This document shows positions 18,075-28,221 of a DNA stretch of 64,000 nt, piece by piece. The stretch is taken from NCBI GenBank assembly GCA_963675435.1, contig OY776216.1, positions 620,001-684,000 on the forward strand, written 5' to 3'. The translations under genes and the position numbers were made by a program. Source of the stretch: Saccharicrinis sp963675435. Lineage in GTDB: Bacteria > Bacteroidota > Bacteroidia > Bacteroidales > Marinilabiliaceae. Within the stretch, counting starts at the first letter, position 1; each line of letters starts with the position of its first letter. The notes under the pieces are model-generated. The model worked only from the letters and a program-made list of their open reading frames with translations, did no database searches and was not told the DNA's origin.

Positions 18075-18800
18075 TTAGTTGATGTTTCGTTTTACCAATG
18101 ATAGCTCAGAAGCCATTAGACCAATAAGAATAATAGATCCGAAATAAACCAGATTTTTGCTATCAATAACTCCTCTTGTTATGCTACTGTAGTGGTATTG
18201 CATATCTAAATACGATAATACATCACCTGTGATACCTGAAAAGGCCGTTGAGGTAATACCAAATAAAATTTGAAAGAAAATACCAATGATTAGAGCCAAC
18301 AAGAAAGCTACTATTTGGTTTGATGTAATGCTACTGGCAAAAATTCCTAATGAAATATAGGCAGCACTCATTAATAATAGCCCTAAGTATCCGGTTAATA
18401 CAGATCCGTGATCAATTGGTCCAATTGATGCTATTGAAATGTAATATGGTAATGTTAATGCCAGCGAAATAACAATAAGTAAAAAGGTTGAAAGGAATTT
18501 TCCTGTTACAACTTGCCAATCCGATATGGGTTTTGTTAGCAATAACTCAATAGTTCCGGTTTTATATTCTTCGGCCATTTGTTTCATAGTTAAGGCCGGA
18601 ATAAAAATAAATAGTGTCCAGTAGGCAATGCTAAAAAATGGTTGCATAGTAGCCCGGTTGATAAAAAACACATCATTGTTTCCATAGAGCCAGGTAAAAA
18701 ATCCACTCAAGCCCAGAAAAACAACAATCATGATATAAGCCATCAAAGAATCAAAATATCCTTTGAGCTCTTTTTTCGTTATGATCCAGATTTGTTTCAT
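18075..18800 (-). CDS. gldF: GldF-like ABC transporter permease
   Basis: The 241-residue integral membrane protein has six predicted membrane segments and the ABC-2 permease pattern, including MKQMAEEYKTGTIELLLTKPISDWQVVTGKFLSTF (near 67-101), the conserved stretch before the third helix in this family. It lies between the ATPase (86-bp gap) and GldG-like genes (12-bp gap) and should form the channel of that transporter. Confidence 0.9.
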   Translation of the reverse strand: MKQIWIITKKELKGYFDSLMAYIMIVVFLGLSGFFTWLYGNNDVFFINRATMQPFFSIAYWTLFIFIPALTMKQMAEEYKTGTIELLLTKPISDWQVVTGKFLSTFLLIVISLALTLPYYISIASIGPIDHGSVLTGYLGLLLMSAAYISLGIFASSITSNQIVAFLLALIIGIFFQILFGITSTAFSGITGDVLSYLDMQYHYSSITRGVIDSKNLVYFGSIILIGLMASELSLVKRNIN

Positions 18801-18885
18801 ATTATATGATTATGACATAAGTTTATTAATCTCAGTTGTCATTAAACTTTGTTAATTGATAAATTTTTAGTTGTAATTAGTATGC

Positions 18886-19827
18886 CTAGTTAGCACTTGT
18901 ACCCCCTGTTAATTCACGGAAAATATCTTCAAGGTTTTTCTCAATAGGAGTTAACTGCGTTAAATACCAACCATTGGCAGCGCACATTTTAAATATAGCT
19001 TCGCACGATGAGGTTTGAGGTCTACTTTCAACCTCATAGGATGTCATTTCATCGTTTGTAAATGATACTACATTAACTTCATGGAGCTGTTTTAAAGCTT
19101 CATAAACATTGTTTCTTTCGCCACCACAAATCGCTACTTTTAATACTTCATTGCCTTGTGCTTTATTTCTTAATTCACTAGGCGTGCCATCAGCAACAAT
19201 TTTTCCTTTATTAATGATTAAAACTCTGTCGCAAGTGGCTTCAACCTCTGCCAATATATGCGAACTAAGAATGACGGTTTTCTCTTTACCAATTTCTTTA
19301 ATCAGTTCGCGGATTTCAATAATTTGGTTGGGATCTAAACCTGTGGTGGGTTCATCTAAAATCAGTACTTCTGGATTATGAATCAAAGCCTGAGCCAGAC
19401 CAACTCTCTGGCGATAACCTTTGGAGAGTTCTCCTATTTTCTTGTGCTTTTCATCGTTTAATCCACATTTTAGCACCATTTCTTTAACCCTGCTATCCAG
19501 ATCTGATTTTTTTACACCCTGTAATTCACCAATAAATTTTAGGTAGTCCATTATTGGCATATCCAGATAGAGTGGATTATTTTCTGGTAAATACCCGATG
19601 TTACTTTTTACTTTGTCGGGTTGCTCAAGTACCGAAACTCCGCCTACAGTAATATCTCCACTGTTAGGAGATATAAAGCAGGTAATGGCTTTCATTGTCG
19701 TTGTTTTACCTGCCCCGTTTGGTCCAAGAAAACCTAATATTTCGCCCGTTTTTACCTTAAAAGATAAATTGTCTAAAGCTTTTTGCGGACCGTACAATTT
19801 AGTAATCTCGTTTACGTTAATGTCCAT
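18886..19827 (-). CDS. gldA: GldA-like ABC transporter ATP-binding protein
   Basis: The 313-residue protein has all ABC ATPase motifs: Walker A GPNGAGKTT (35-43), signature LSKGYRQ (134-140), Walker B VLILDEP with D158 and E159, and the H-loop SSH near 193. The C-terminal extension beyond residue 220 is typical of GldA/drug-type ATPases. It leads a four-gene operon with GldF-, GldG- and DUF4340-type genes. The match TAATTTTG on the minus strand (19955-19962) is a candidate -7 element for the operon. Confidence 0.92.
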   Translation of the reverse strand: MDINVNEITKLYGPQKALDNLSFKVKTGEILGFLGPNGAGKTTTMKAITCFISPNSGDITVGGVSVLEQPDKVKSNIGYLPENNPLYLDMPIMDYLKFIGELQGVKKSDLDSRVKEMVLKCGLNDEKHKKIGELSKGYRQRVGLAQALIHNPEVLILDEPTTGLDPNQIIEIRELIKEIGKEKTVILSSHILAEVEATCDRVLIINKGKIVADGTPSELRNKAQGNEVLKVAICGGERNNVYEALKQLHEVNVVSFTNDEMTSYEVESRPQTSSCEAIFKMCAANGWYLTQLTPIEKNLEDIFRELTGGTSAN

Positions 19828-20052
19828 TTCTTATATTTTAATAATAACCGTTGATTCAAAGTTGGTTTTAAAATGATATGAGTAGAGAAGTTGTGTTGAG
19901 TAACTCAATCATTAGTAAACCGAGAAGCATAAGTTAATATGCTTTAAAGTCTCCCAAAATTATAACAAGATGAAAAAAAGTGGATCGGTGTTAAGCCACT
20001 TTAACCTGTTTTTAACTCGTCTTATGTTAAGTAGTGGTTTATTGATAAAAGA

Positions 20053-20212
20053 TAACCATAGCGATCACAGAGACGCTATGCTTCATTACAGAGAACATGG
20101 AGAAAAAGTAAGTGATAAGGTGAATGGGGAAAGTGACAAAGTACATTGTTTTGATAAAAGATGTAAACCGAAAAACTCTGTGAAATACCTCCGTGCACTC
20201 TGTGGTTAAAAT
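20053..20212. repeat. CACAGAG-type intergenic repeat, copy 2
   Basis: Most of the 450-bp gene-free gap before the MFS gene is this element. It runs from TAACCATAGCGATCACAGAG to CTCTGTG...CACTCTGTGGTTA, so its ends are inverted copies of TAACCA and CACAGAG. It shares 23 of 25 bases (20076-20100) with copy 1 near 15.2 kb. An open frame crosses it but has no coding features. Confidence 0.6.
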
Positions 20213-20277
20213 AGCTTATTATAATTATTTAAGATTTTGGTTTCGTATCCTTTGGCTACCTTTACGCGCTAATAATA

Positions 20278-21591
20278 ATGATTAGCATGAAGATTTCTAG
20301 CTCAATAAATAAGTGGCCATTTTTTTACGGTTTAGTAATAGCAGTTGTTGGAACATTAGGTGTTTTTGCCAGTGTTCCGGGGCAAACAGTGGGAGTGAGC
20401 ACGTTTACTGACCCGGTAAAGGATGCTTTGGGATTGGATCGTCCACAAATTAGTTTAGCTTACGCATTAGGAACCATAGGTAGTTCATTTTTGTTAGGTA
20501 TTGCAGGTAAATGGTTCGATAAATATGGAGCTAGACTTGTTGCTTTTGGGGCTGCTATAGGATTGGCTATTGCGTTGTTTATTGGTTCGCAGAGTGCAGG
20601 TATTTCAGATTCTATACAATCTGCATTAGGCATTCAAAACTGGATGGTTTCGTTTATTGTAATCATGATCTGTTTCTTCTTGATTCGATTTACAGGACAG
20701 GGAGTACTTACTCTCTCATCACGAAACATGATTATGATATGGTTTGATCAATACAGAGGTAGAGTAAATGCCATAAGCTCCATTGCCGTTTCGTTGGGCT
20801 TTTCTATTTCACCATTGTGGATTAATTTTTTAATTGAAGGATATGGCTGGCAAGATGCCTGGTTTTGGATGGCCGACGGACTAGTTGTAGTGGGTATTAT
20901 CATTTATATATCGTTTCGTGACTCTCCTGAAAAATATGGATTGGTTCCTGATGGTCTTATCGGTTCGCATCATACTAAAAAGAAACAGGTAAAACCAGTT
21001 CAGGAGTTTACTCGTGGCCAGGCATTAAAAACAAGAAGTTTTTGGATGTATGGATTAATGCTGGCTTTTAACGGTTACTTTATTACAGGACTTACTTTTC
21101 ACATTATATCGATATTTGGTGACGTGGGTTACTCTAAAGATGATGCTTTATCGTTTTTCTTACCTATGTCTATTGTATCTCTTACTGTATCTGTATTAGG
21201 TAATGCCATCAGTGATAAAACAAAGCTTAAATACTTATTGTATATCATGATTTTTGGATCCGCAACATGTTCTGTTGGTTTGGCAGTTTTAAAATATACC
21301 GTAGGTTTTTATTTGTTGATTGGTGGAGTAGGAATAATGGGAGGGATGTTTGCTGTATTGTCTTCAGTTGTTTGGCCTCGTTTTTTTGGAAGAAAACACC
21401 TTGGAGCGATATCTGGTGTAAGTATGCAAATGATTGTATTCTCAAGTGCGTTAGGGCCGTTTATGTTTAGTATGTCTTATAATTACCTGGGTTCATATTC
21501 ATATATAGCTTTGGTCGGATTAGTTGGACTTGCTCTTATTGCAATGGGTTCTATCAAAGCAGATAATCCTCAAAACAGTATAGAGTCTTAA
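20278..21591 (+). CDS. MFS transporter
   Basis: The 437-residue protein has about 12 membrane segments with the MFS loop-2 motif GKWFDKYGARLV (near 76-87) and the equivalent in the second half. Its start may be the ATG at 20278 or 20287; both precede the first helix by a few residues. The overall pattern resembles the oxalate/formate antiporter and monocarboxylate group, but the substrate cannot be named. It stands alone and ends at a strong terminator. Confidence 0.88.
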   Translation: MISMKISSSINKWPFFYGLVIAVVGTLGVFASVPGQTVGVSTFTDPVKDALGLDRPQISLAYALGTIGSSFLLGIAGKWFDKYGARLVAFGAAIGLAIALFIGSQSAGISDSIQSALGIQNWMVSFIVIMICFFLIRFTGQGVLTLSSRNMIMIWFDQYRGRVNAISSIAVSLGFSISPLWINFLIEGYGWQDAWFWMADGLVVVGIIIYISFRDSPEKYGLVPDGLIGSHHTKKKQVKPVQEFTRGQALKTRSFWMYGLMLAFNGYFITGLTFHIISIFGDVGYSKDDALSFFLPMSIVSLTVSVLGNAISDKTKLKYLLYIMIFGSATCSVGLAVLKYTVGFYLLIGGVGIMGGMFAVLSSVVWPRFFGRKHLGAISGVSMQMIVFSSALGPFMFSMSYNYLGSYSYIALVGLVGLALIAMGSIKADNPQNSIES

Positions 21592-21703
21592 GTAAAAAGT
21601 TGAAAAATATTTTTTCGTTTTAAAAGTTAATCATACATCAGAAATCAAGACATCGTATATCCAACAATAGTCTGCTAATCTAACAAATGAGATAGGTATG
21701 CAT

Positions 21704-21744
21704 AAAAAAGCCGCCCGTCAGTTTAATGACGAACGGCTTTGTAA
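21704..21744 (+). terminator. intrinsic terminator of the MFS gene
   Basis: Stem AAAGCCG (21707-21713) / CGGCTTT (21734-21740) with an inner GTCA/TGAC pair, 115 bp past the MFS stop and just before the MITE-like element. Confidence 0.7.
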
Positions 21745-21755
21745 TTCTTAGTTAT

Positions 21756-22010
21756 AACCCGAGTTCGATATAAAATTATTGGCTCAGACCGCTTATAAAT
21801 AAAGAGTTTCAATGAATATTTGTGAAGTCATAGCGGGCTATGTCAAATAAATATGAAGAAGAAAATCGTTGTTTATATGTGGCTTTCTATTAAAATACTA
21901 ATCTACTTTGTTAAATTCTTCTACCATAGCTCGCTATGCAAAAAAGAATTTGCCTTGTATATCAGCTTTTAATAAAATCTGAGCTCTTTAATTTTAATCG
22001 AACTCGGGTT
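21756..22010. mobile_element. MITE-like element, copy 1 (255 bp)
   Basis: The element starts AACCCGAGTTCGAT and ends with its exact complement; allowing one gap, about 29 of the outer 33 bases of each end pair. It is flanked by a 3-bp duplication, TAT. A copy about 97% identical, with its own 3-bp duplication (ATT), lies at 60846-61100. Inside are two short dyads, CATAGCgGGCTATG and CATAGCTCGCTATG. It has no coding capacity. It begins 18 bp after the stop of the minus-strand GLUG adhesin gene, so that gene's mRNA runs into it and its folded ends could act as a 3' structure. Confidence 0.85.
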
Positions 22011-22027
22011 TATAGATATCTCAAAGT

Positions 22028-25000
22028 CTATTTTTTAATTATTTTCACATAATTATTATCCACATTTAAAATGTAAATACCTTTAGCAAGGCCAGAAATA
22101 GTAATACAGTTACCATTATTTAAATCATGAGTAATGACTTTATTACCTGCTAAATTGTAAAGTGACACTGCACCTTGGGCTCCATCGATATAAATAAATT
22201 CAGAAGCCGGATTTGGATACACTTTTAAGTCGCTGATCTTGTCATCGTCAATAACAGTAGGAACCAATATTGTTAATGTTCCAGGTATAGACTTAAAAAT
22301 ATAGTTATTATCGGAACCACCACTGACGCTTATAGCGTAATTTCCGGCTGGACTAGAAGCATCTGCATCGGTAGTAGCCGATGGCAATTCTTCGATATCA
22401 TTTTCAGAATCTTCGTATTCAAAACCACTGTATGTAATAGTAAATTCAGTTGGAATAGCGTCACCTTTTATTATGGTTACGTTGTTTGCAGTAGCTGTTA
22501 TCGTTTTTTTATTAACAATAAGCGTTTGTGTTACTTCTGTTGCAGCATTATAGTTACTATCACCGGATTGTGTCGCTGTAATGACAGTTTCCCCAGAACC
22601 AACTATCGTTACAGTATTACCGGAAATTGTAGCTACCGAGTTTTCAGAGCTGCTATAACTCACTCCTAATTCTGAGTCGGAATTTGCAGTAAGGACAAAA
22701 TCATCATCGCCATAAGTTTTAGACACTAATGCCTCAAAAGTAATGGTTTGACTTGTTTTGGCTACGTCAATTGATACAGTTTGTAATACAGTATTGTAGT
22801 TAGCATTATCTGAAGGAGCAAATGAAACACTTAAAGTCTGATTCTCTCCAGCATTTAAATTCTCACCAGCAGTGGGATTATAAGTAAATGTACCATTCAC
22901 GTCTGCCGAAGCATTTAGCTGGCTATCATCCAAAGCAGTACCGTAAGTGATTGATGTTGGCGTATCCCATGTAATTACAGGATCTGCTTTATCTACCGTT
23001 ATAGTACCTGCGTCTGTTTGTATTACTGAATTATATCCATCTATATCGGGAACAAAACTTAAGGTTACATTATATGTTCCTGCATTTAGTACTGTTCCAT
23101 TTGTTAATTCGGTTTCATCATCCAGAGTGTAAGTAAAGGTTCCACTTACTTCTGAATCATTAAAAGTCGCCGAAGCATTTAACTGAGTACTGCTTAATGC
23201 TGTTCCGTAAGTTATTGCATCAGGACTGCTCCATGAAATAGTAGAATTGATTCCATAAGCGAATGTTTTAGTTGCACTGTAAACTGTTCCGGTTGCATTA
23301 GTCGCATAGGCACAATAATAGTAAATTCCTTCCTCTGACAGGTTGATTTCATCGATAAAAGAATCGGCTGCTTCATTACCGTTAACAGCTCCAAGATTAG
23401 TAATGTCACTATTGCTGATGTTTGGAGAGGTTTCTTTAGTACTATAGCAAAAACCGTAAGTTACCGAATTAGCTATTCCTAACGAAGTAAAACTACAAGA
23501 AAGCGTTGCGATTGCACCGTCTAAAGAAACAGAAGCAGTTCCTAATTCGGGAGCCGAAGTTTCTTCAATTTGCCACATTAAAACGGGGTAACCGTTGTTC
23601 ATGCCTGTGGATATTGCCCAAATATCTTCTGTTCCGTCAGGTGAAAGACCTGCAAAATCCCAACTTGTATATGTACTAAGTGTTTGTAGTTCAGTAGTTG
23701 TTTTGGTTGTAACGTTAGTTGGTGAATTCATAGCTTCTTCACCAAAAATAGTAGATTGCTGTGTATAGCAGTTTGTAAAAATATTTGTATAAAACCCGCA
23801 ATATCCTGCAATTCCTCCGGCTTGTGTAGCGGACGTTACCGTTCCCGTGCTGTAGCAATTGGTAACGGAAGCTCCTTTCGCAGTTCCGACAACACCACCT
23901 GCCGAGTTTCCGTTTGTTGCAGTAACGTTACCGGTATTGTAGCAGTTGGTTATAACAACTGTTGAGTTTGAACTTTCAACTGCTCCGATAAGCCCGCCTG
24001 CATCGGCAGTTCCCGTATTTGACAAGGTAAGGGTTATGTCTCCGGTATTATAACATCCCGAAACTTGGGAGTCATCATTAACCAAACAGGCAATACCGCC
24101 TATGTATTTTTCGGTGGCCGTTACAGAGGCACTGTTTGAACAGTTTATTATTGACCCACCACCGTAAAAGTTGGCAATAAGTCCGCCGGTAAACGTATTT
24201 CCTGAACTTTCAACCGATCCGGAAGAGGTACATGCTGAAATACTGGTATTCACCGCACAGGCAGCCAAAGCGGCAGTATATTTTGCTCCGGAAACAGTTA
24301 CATCAACCAGATTTATACTGTCCAGAGTAGCACCTGATGCATACCCGAACATGGCAGTACGGTTGGAACCTTTAATTGTTAGATTTGAAATAGTATATCC
24401 TTTACCGTTGTATGATCCAGTAAATTTAGTATCGTAATTTCCTATCGGTGAAAAGCCGGCTCCTTCATTGTAACAGATTCCATCTTCCTCAAAGTCCGCA
24501 GCATCAAAAGCAATGTTAGCTGTTTGAACATAATCGGCACTCCAGTCAGCCTCATCTGATTGCGAAAGCCATAGTAAATTGTCTTTGGTCTCAATTTGGT
24601 AAACACCGTCTACAATAGTCGGTACAGAGCAAATCGCGGAATGAGCAAAATCTTGCCAAGTCAATGCAGGATAGCCGTCATTATCGTTAATGTCCATAGT
24701 CCAGGTATCCGGGAATACCCATGATGCTTGTATATATTGACAAAGATTGCTTGTCATTTCATCAGAGGTGAGACCAGTAGCGGTATATGATTTACTGTTA
24801 AGACCAATAGCTGTCGTTTGTCCTGAAGTTTCAGTGTTATAGAAACTGTTTTCTATGGTTCCGACATTTTGTCCTGCAAAGCCGCCGGTGTAACCTGATC
24901 CGGTAACCGCTCCTGTATTGTAACAGTTGCTAATGGTTGAAGTGTAGTTGATACCTACAAAACCACCTGTATTACCTGATCCGGAAACACTACCTGTACA

Positions 25001-26236
25001 ATAGCAGTTCTCTATGTTCGAACCCTGGTAGCTGTTACCAGATAAACCACCTGTATATTGTCCGGAACCGGTAACCTCGCACGTACTGTAACATTCGGAT
25101 ATAGTTGACGAGATGTAATTATAACCGACAAGACCGCCGGTATAGTCACCTGATCCGGTTACAGTTCCGGAACTGTAACAGTCTGTAACTGAAGAATGAT
25201 AGCTTTGTCCGGTAAGACCGCCCACTTTACTTCCGGCACCGGTAATTGTTCCTGTATAAGAACAATTGGTAACTGTCGAGTAATAATTATAACCGACAAG
25301 ACCGCCAACATAACCATTACCGGAAATTTCGCTATCAGAGACTTTCAAATCAGAGATTTCACCATAGGACACATAACCAAACAGGCCAACATAGCTAGAG
25401 GTAGGACGATTGATATAAAGACCACTTATGGCAAAACCGTTTCCGTTATATGTTCCGGTAAAATAATACGAACTTCTTCCAATAGGTAAAAAGCCCATAG
25501 CTTCATCATCCGTTGTCTCATCACCGTCATGATTACCGGAGTTCCATGTTTGTGTGTCCGAAGCATCTATATCAGCTGTCTGTTCGAAATAGAAGGAATA
25601 ATATTCCGAAGATTCACTGAGTGTACGTAAGTCATCAAGAGTTGAAATTACAAAAGGCTCCTCTTCTGTCCCTTCACCTTCAAAAGGCAGACTTTCGCCA
25701 TAAACTAAAATGGCATCCTCATTATAATTGTCACAGCCGTTGAGCCTGAAATAATAAACACCGGACACAGCTTGATCAGTTGCCTGAATTGAAAATTCAT
25801 ATTCGTAGTATCCCCTGCTACTACTTGCAAAAGTTAATACAGAAGTTTGGTCAAAGAGTTGTGCCCCTAGAAAAGAAGAGCTGCTTAGTATCGAACTGCC
25901 TTCTTCGCCGTCTGTAATGTAAGAAGATTCTCCCATTTTAAAATGTGCATCAGTAGTACCCACATTGGTCCAATCGCCGGAAGTCCCTTGTCTGTACTGC
26001 AAGGTTAACTCTGTGTCCGATATTTCACCGTCCTGTGCATTTGCCAGAAGCTCTATTCTTAAACGAACATTTTGGCCGGATACCTTTAGCCTTCCGACAT
26101 CTTGATTTGTTGCATTAGTTTCGTCGCCATCATCGGCACGCCACATGACTTGGTAGGAATCAATCGTGTTAGCAACAGCATCCTGAACTCCCAAGACGAC
26201 CGTTAGAATAAATAATGAGTAAAGCAGTTTGTTCAT
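22028..26236 (-). CDS. GLUG/MBG-repeat surface adhesin with T9SS sorting domain
   Basis: The 1402-residue protein has a signal peptide (1-22) and a beta-rich N-terminal domain (about 25-190). Two arrays of GLUG repeats follow (about 285-480 and 650-880; units like GGLVGYN...CYSTGTVTGSG), each opened by a DLRTLS/NLLWLS block and the FTGTYNGNGFAISGLYI strand. After a fibronectin-like stretch (about 925-1010) come MBG-type domains with ITYGTALSSTQLNA and a bacterial Ig-like region (about 1015-1320). The last 70 residues are a type A T9SS domain (VYPNPASEFIYIDG, then YNLAGNKV, ending VKIIKK). It is probably exported across the outer membrane and bound to the surface. It follows lnt by 88 bp. Confidence 0.9.
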   Translation of the reverse strand: MNKLLYSLFILTVVLGVQDAVANTIDSYQVMWRADDGDETNATNQDVGRLKVSGQNVRLRIELLANAQDGEISDTELTLQYRQGTSGDWTNVGTTDAHFKMGESSYITDGEEGSSILSSSSFLGAQLFDQTSVLTFASSSRGYYEYEFSIQATDQAVSGVYYFRLNGCDNYNEDAILVYGESLPFEGEGTEEEPFVISTLDDLRTLSESSEYYSFYFEQTADIDASDTQTWNSGNHDGDETTDDEAMGFLPIGRSSYYFTGTYNGNGFAISGLYINRPTSSYVGLFGYVSYGEISDLKVSDSEISGNGYVGGLVGYNYYSTVTNCSYTGTITGAGSKVGGLTGQSYHSSVTDCYSSGTVTGSGDYTGGLVGYNYISSTISECYSTCEVTGSGQYTGGLSGNSYQGSNIENCYCTGSVSGSGNTGGFVGINYTSTISNCYNTGAVTGSGYTGGFAGQNVGTIENSFYNTETSGQTTAIGLNSKSYTATGLTSDEMTSNLCQYIQASWVFPDTWTMDINDNDGYPALTWQDFAHSAICSVPTIVDGVYQIETKDNLLWLSQSDEADWSADYVQTANIAFDAADFEEDGICYNEGAGFSPIGNYDTKFTGSYNGKGYTISNLTIKGSNRTAMFGYASGATLDSINLVDVTVSGAKYTAALAACAVNTSISACTSSGSVESSGNTFTGGLIANFYGGGSIINCSNSASVTATEKYIGGIACLVNDDSQVSGCYNTGDITLTLSNTGTADAGGLIGAVESSNSTVVITNCYNTGNVTATNGNSAGGVVGTAKGASVTNCYSTGTVTSATQAGGIAGYCGFYTNIFTNCYTQQSTIFGEEAMNSPTNVTTKTTTELQTLSTYTSWDFAGLSPDGTEDIWAISTGMNNGYPVLMWQIEETSAPELGTASVSLDGAIATLSCSFTSLGIANSVTYGFCYSTKETSPNISNSDITNLGAVNGNEAADSFIDEINLSEEGIYYYCAYATNATGTVYSATKTFAYGINSTISWSSPDAITYGTALSSTQLNASATFNDSEVSGTFTYTLDDETELTNGTVLNAGTYNVTLSFVPDIDGYNSVIQTDAGTITVDKADPVITWDTPTSITYGTALDDSQLNASADVNGTFTYNPTAGENLNAGENQTLSVSFAPSDNANYNTVLQTVSIDVAKTSQTITFEALVSKTYGDDDFVLTANSDSELGVSYSSSENSVATISGNTVTIVGSGETVITATQSGDSNYNAATEVTQTLIVNKKTITATANNVTIIKGDAIPTEFTITYSGFEYEDSENDIEELPSATTDADASSPAGNYAISVSGGSDNNYIFKSIPGTLTILVPTVIDDDKISDLKVYPNPASEFIYIDGAQGAVSLYNLAGNKVITHDLNNGNCITISGLAKGIYILNVDNNYVKIIKK

Positions 26237-26324
26237 ATTATTAAAGTTTAAAATTAGATATCTACGTATTAATATCTTTCTTAATTATTCTTTGCAGACA
26301 ATTGACCGCTCTCCGGTGTTAATC

Positions 26325-27890
26325 CTATTGTTTGTATCTGTTAAAAACAGAGAACCCGACAACTAAAAAAGCGAGCCAAACGAGCCAATTACCGTTCCGT
26401 GTATAAAAACTCAAGTCCTTAAAACTCTTAACTTCCTCATTGATGACACAAGCATCTCCGGGAGGTCTGAAATTAGTAATGCGACCGCTTGCCGCAACCA
26501 TTCCGGAATACCCGCCGTTACTGTTAATAAGAAGATCACGCCTGTTCTCCACTGCCCGTAAGCGCGAAATAAAAAAATGATGAAAGGCCAACTGAGTTTC
26601 AGTAAACCAACTGTCGTTGCTCATAAGAGTCAGAAACGCTGCTCCTTGTCTAGTATGTAAGCGGGCAATATTCGGGAAAAGGCTCTCATTGCAAATAAGC
26701 GAGCCTATTACACCCAAGGGTGTTTTTAAGGGTTTATTAAACTTGCTTTTCCGGAACCTTTCAGATTTAGTGCCCCGCAACGACAAAAAGGCGTTACTTA
26801 ACGGTTCTTCTATCAAACTCAATAGCTGAAACTTATCGTATCGCGCACGCATGGCGCCATCATAAGTAAAAAAAGTAGCTGAATTGTAGAATTTTGTCGT
26901 ATCCTTTTCGTCGGGTATATTTATTCCAAATAAGTGATAAGCTTTCGAAGCGTAAGTAATATTCAACACATTCTCCAAAAAACCATTATCAAGAGAGAAA
27001 GCCCAGGGTGATGAACTTTCTGTCCACAAAATTAATTCAGGTTTATGTTTTGTAGCTTCTTTATTTAGCCTGTAATAAAGGTTCTGTAGCGAATCTGTGT
27101 GTTGTTTACTGTATTTAAGCTCCGGTTTTAGGTTACCTGTTATGTAGGTGACTTTTGTTTTTCTTTGTGCTTGTTGGGCATCTATTATTTTAATTGCAGC
27201 ATAACCCTGTGTGTGCAGAACCAATAGTAAGCCAGATGCATAAAGTGTAAACTTGATGTTTCGAGTAATGATGGTATAAAAAAAAGTGTAATTAATGAGC
27301 ATTACCCAGAAACTAATAATCCATTGGCTTCCCCATGATGCAGTTTGTATCATGTAAAGATCGGTAGTCTGGCTGTGCACCAAATTGTAGCCTAACCAAG
27401 GAAGTCCATGTAGTATCAGGGAGCTTCCCCATTCTATAAGTACCCATAGTAATGCTACCGAAATAGCTAGTAGAATAAACTTATGTTTTTCTTTTGTCTG
27501 TTTTTTAGTTTTTGTGATATCTTTTTTATTAAAAAGCCAGCTGTATAAGAAGGCGAAGACGCCAAACTGCAATGAAAAATATAAGGCAGATAAAAAAACA
27601 AAAATAAGACCTAACAGTGTTTGACTGCCAGTATAATGTTGAGTAACCTTATACATCCAAAAAAATAAATATAACCCTGCAATACCTCCAATGGATGCTC
27701 CAATAAAAAAGGCTTGTTTAGGTGTTTTTCCCTGTAAAGCCAACAGAAAAGGAACAATGGCGATCCATGCAAGAGGAAATATAAAATATTTGTAAGTAAG
27801 TCCAATTGCAATTGCACTAGATATTATATATAGTGTTGTTTTATTAATGCCCCGCAATAGATATATATTTAATCGTTTTTGTTGTATCAT
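26325..27890 (-). CDS. lnt: apolipoprotein N-acyltransferase
   Basis: The 521-residue protein has about seven N-terminal membrane segments (to about 235) and a periplasmic nitrilase-type domain (about 245-490), as in Lnt. The catalytic triad is present: E291 in LILWTESSSP, K353 in YDKFQL and C400 in GSLICNESLF. It N-acylates the N-terminal cysteine of lipoproteins, the last step of maturation. The region after the lysine (YDKFQLLSLIEEPL) departs from the usual YDK-H-LVPFGEYVP, so it is a divergent member. It lies first in a probable operon with the GLUG adhesin gene, an unusual neighbour. Whether this is the only lnt of the genome cannot be seen here. Confidence 0.85.
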   Translation of the reverse strand: MIQQKRLNIYLLRGINKTTLYIISSAIAIGLTYKYFIFPLAWIAIVPFLLALQGKTPKQAFFIGASIGGIAGLYLFFWMYKVTQHYTGSQTLLGLIFVFLSALYFSLQFGVFAFLYSWLFNKKDITKTKKQTKEKHKFILLAISVALLWVLIEWGSSLILHGLPWLGYNLVHSQTTDLYMIQTASWGSQWIISFWVMLINYTFFYTIITRNIKFTLYASGLLLVLHTQGYAAIKIIDAQQAQRKTKVTYITGNLKPELKYSKQHTDSLQNLYYRLNKEATKHKPELILWTESSSPWAFSLDNGFLENVLNITYASKAYHLFGINIPDEKDTTKFYNSATFFTYDGAMRARYDKFQLLSLIEEPLSNAFLSLRGTKSERFRKSKFNKPLKTPLGVIGSLICNESLFPNIARLHTRQGAAFLTLMSNDSWFTETQLAFHHFFISRLRAVENRRDLLINSNGGYSGMVAASGRITNFRPPGDACVINEEVKSFKDLSFYTRNGNWLVWLAFLVVGFSVFNRYKQ

Positions 27891-28102
27891 TAGTAAGTGC
27901 TCTAAATTTGATTTGCCATTTTTTAATAAGGAATATTTTTAAATATTTCTTCTACTTCTTTTTCGTGACAAAATTGTATCAGTTATTGTTAAAAACACAC
28001 ATATAGATAGATTCGCAAAAATCCCACTGAGGAACTTATTTTTCCTTCAATAAAATGTTTTTTTGCGGCCATAAATCTCGTTTAAAAGGATGAGGATGAT
28101 AA

Positions 28103-28216
28103 GACAAATCGTAAAAATCATTTTACGATGTGTCTTTTTAACTCGAAAAATCATATTTTATAAAATGAAATACTATTCATTTCAATATGCCATTAAATAA
28201 TTAATAAATACATTTG
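28103..28216 (+). promoter_or_regulatory. duplicated 114-bp regulatory module, copy A
   Basis: About 92% identical to 39602-39715. It opens with a 32-bp palindrome (28103-28134; core TCGTA-N10-TACGA) and contains smaller dyads (ATTTTATAAAAT; TGAAAT...ATTTCA). It ends in TACATTTG (28209-28216), a match to the Bacteroidota -7 consensus TAnnTTTG. On the plus strand it points at a decayed dgkA; on the other side the palindrome is about 210 bp upstream of lnt. Confidence 0.65.
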
Positions 28217-28221
28217 CATCC

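Noticed and set aside
15596..19827. Proof of gliding motility
   Set aside because: GldA/F/G homologues occur in many non-gliding Bacteroidota; no other gld, spr or T9SS core genes are in the window.
19970..20209. Plus-strand frame of 79 codons before the MFS gene
   Set aside because: It overlaps the CACAGAG intergenic repeat and has no protein-like features.
25196..25489. Plus-strand frames opposite the GLUG genes
   Set aside because: Antisense shadows of repetitive coding sequence; no independent evidence.
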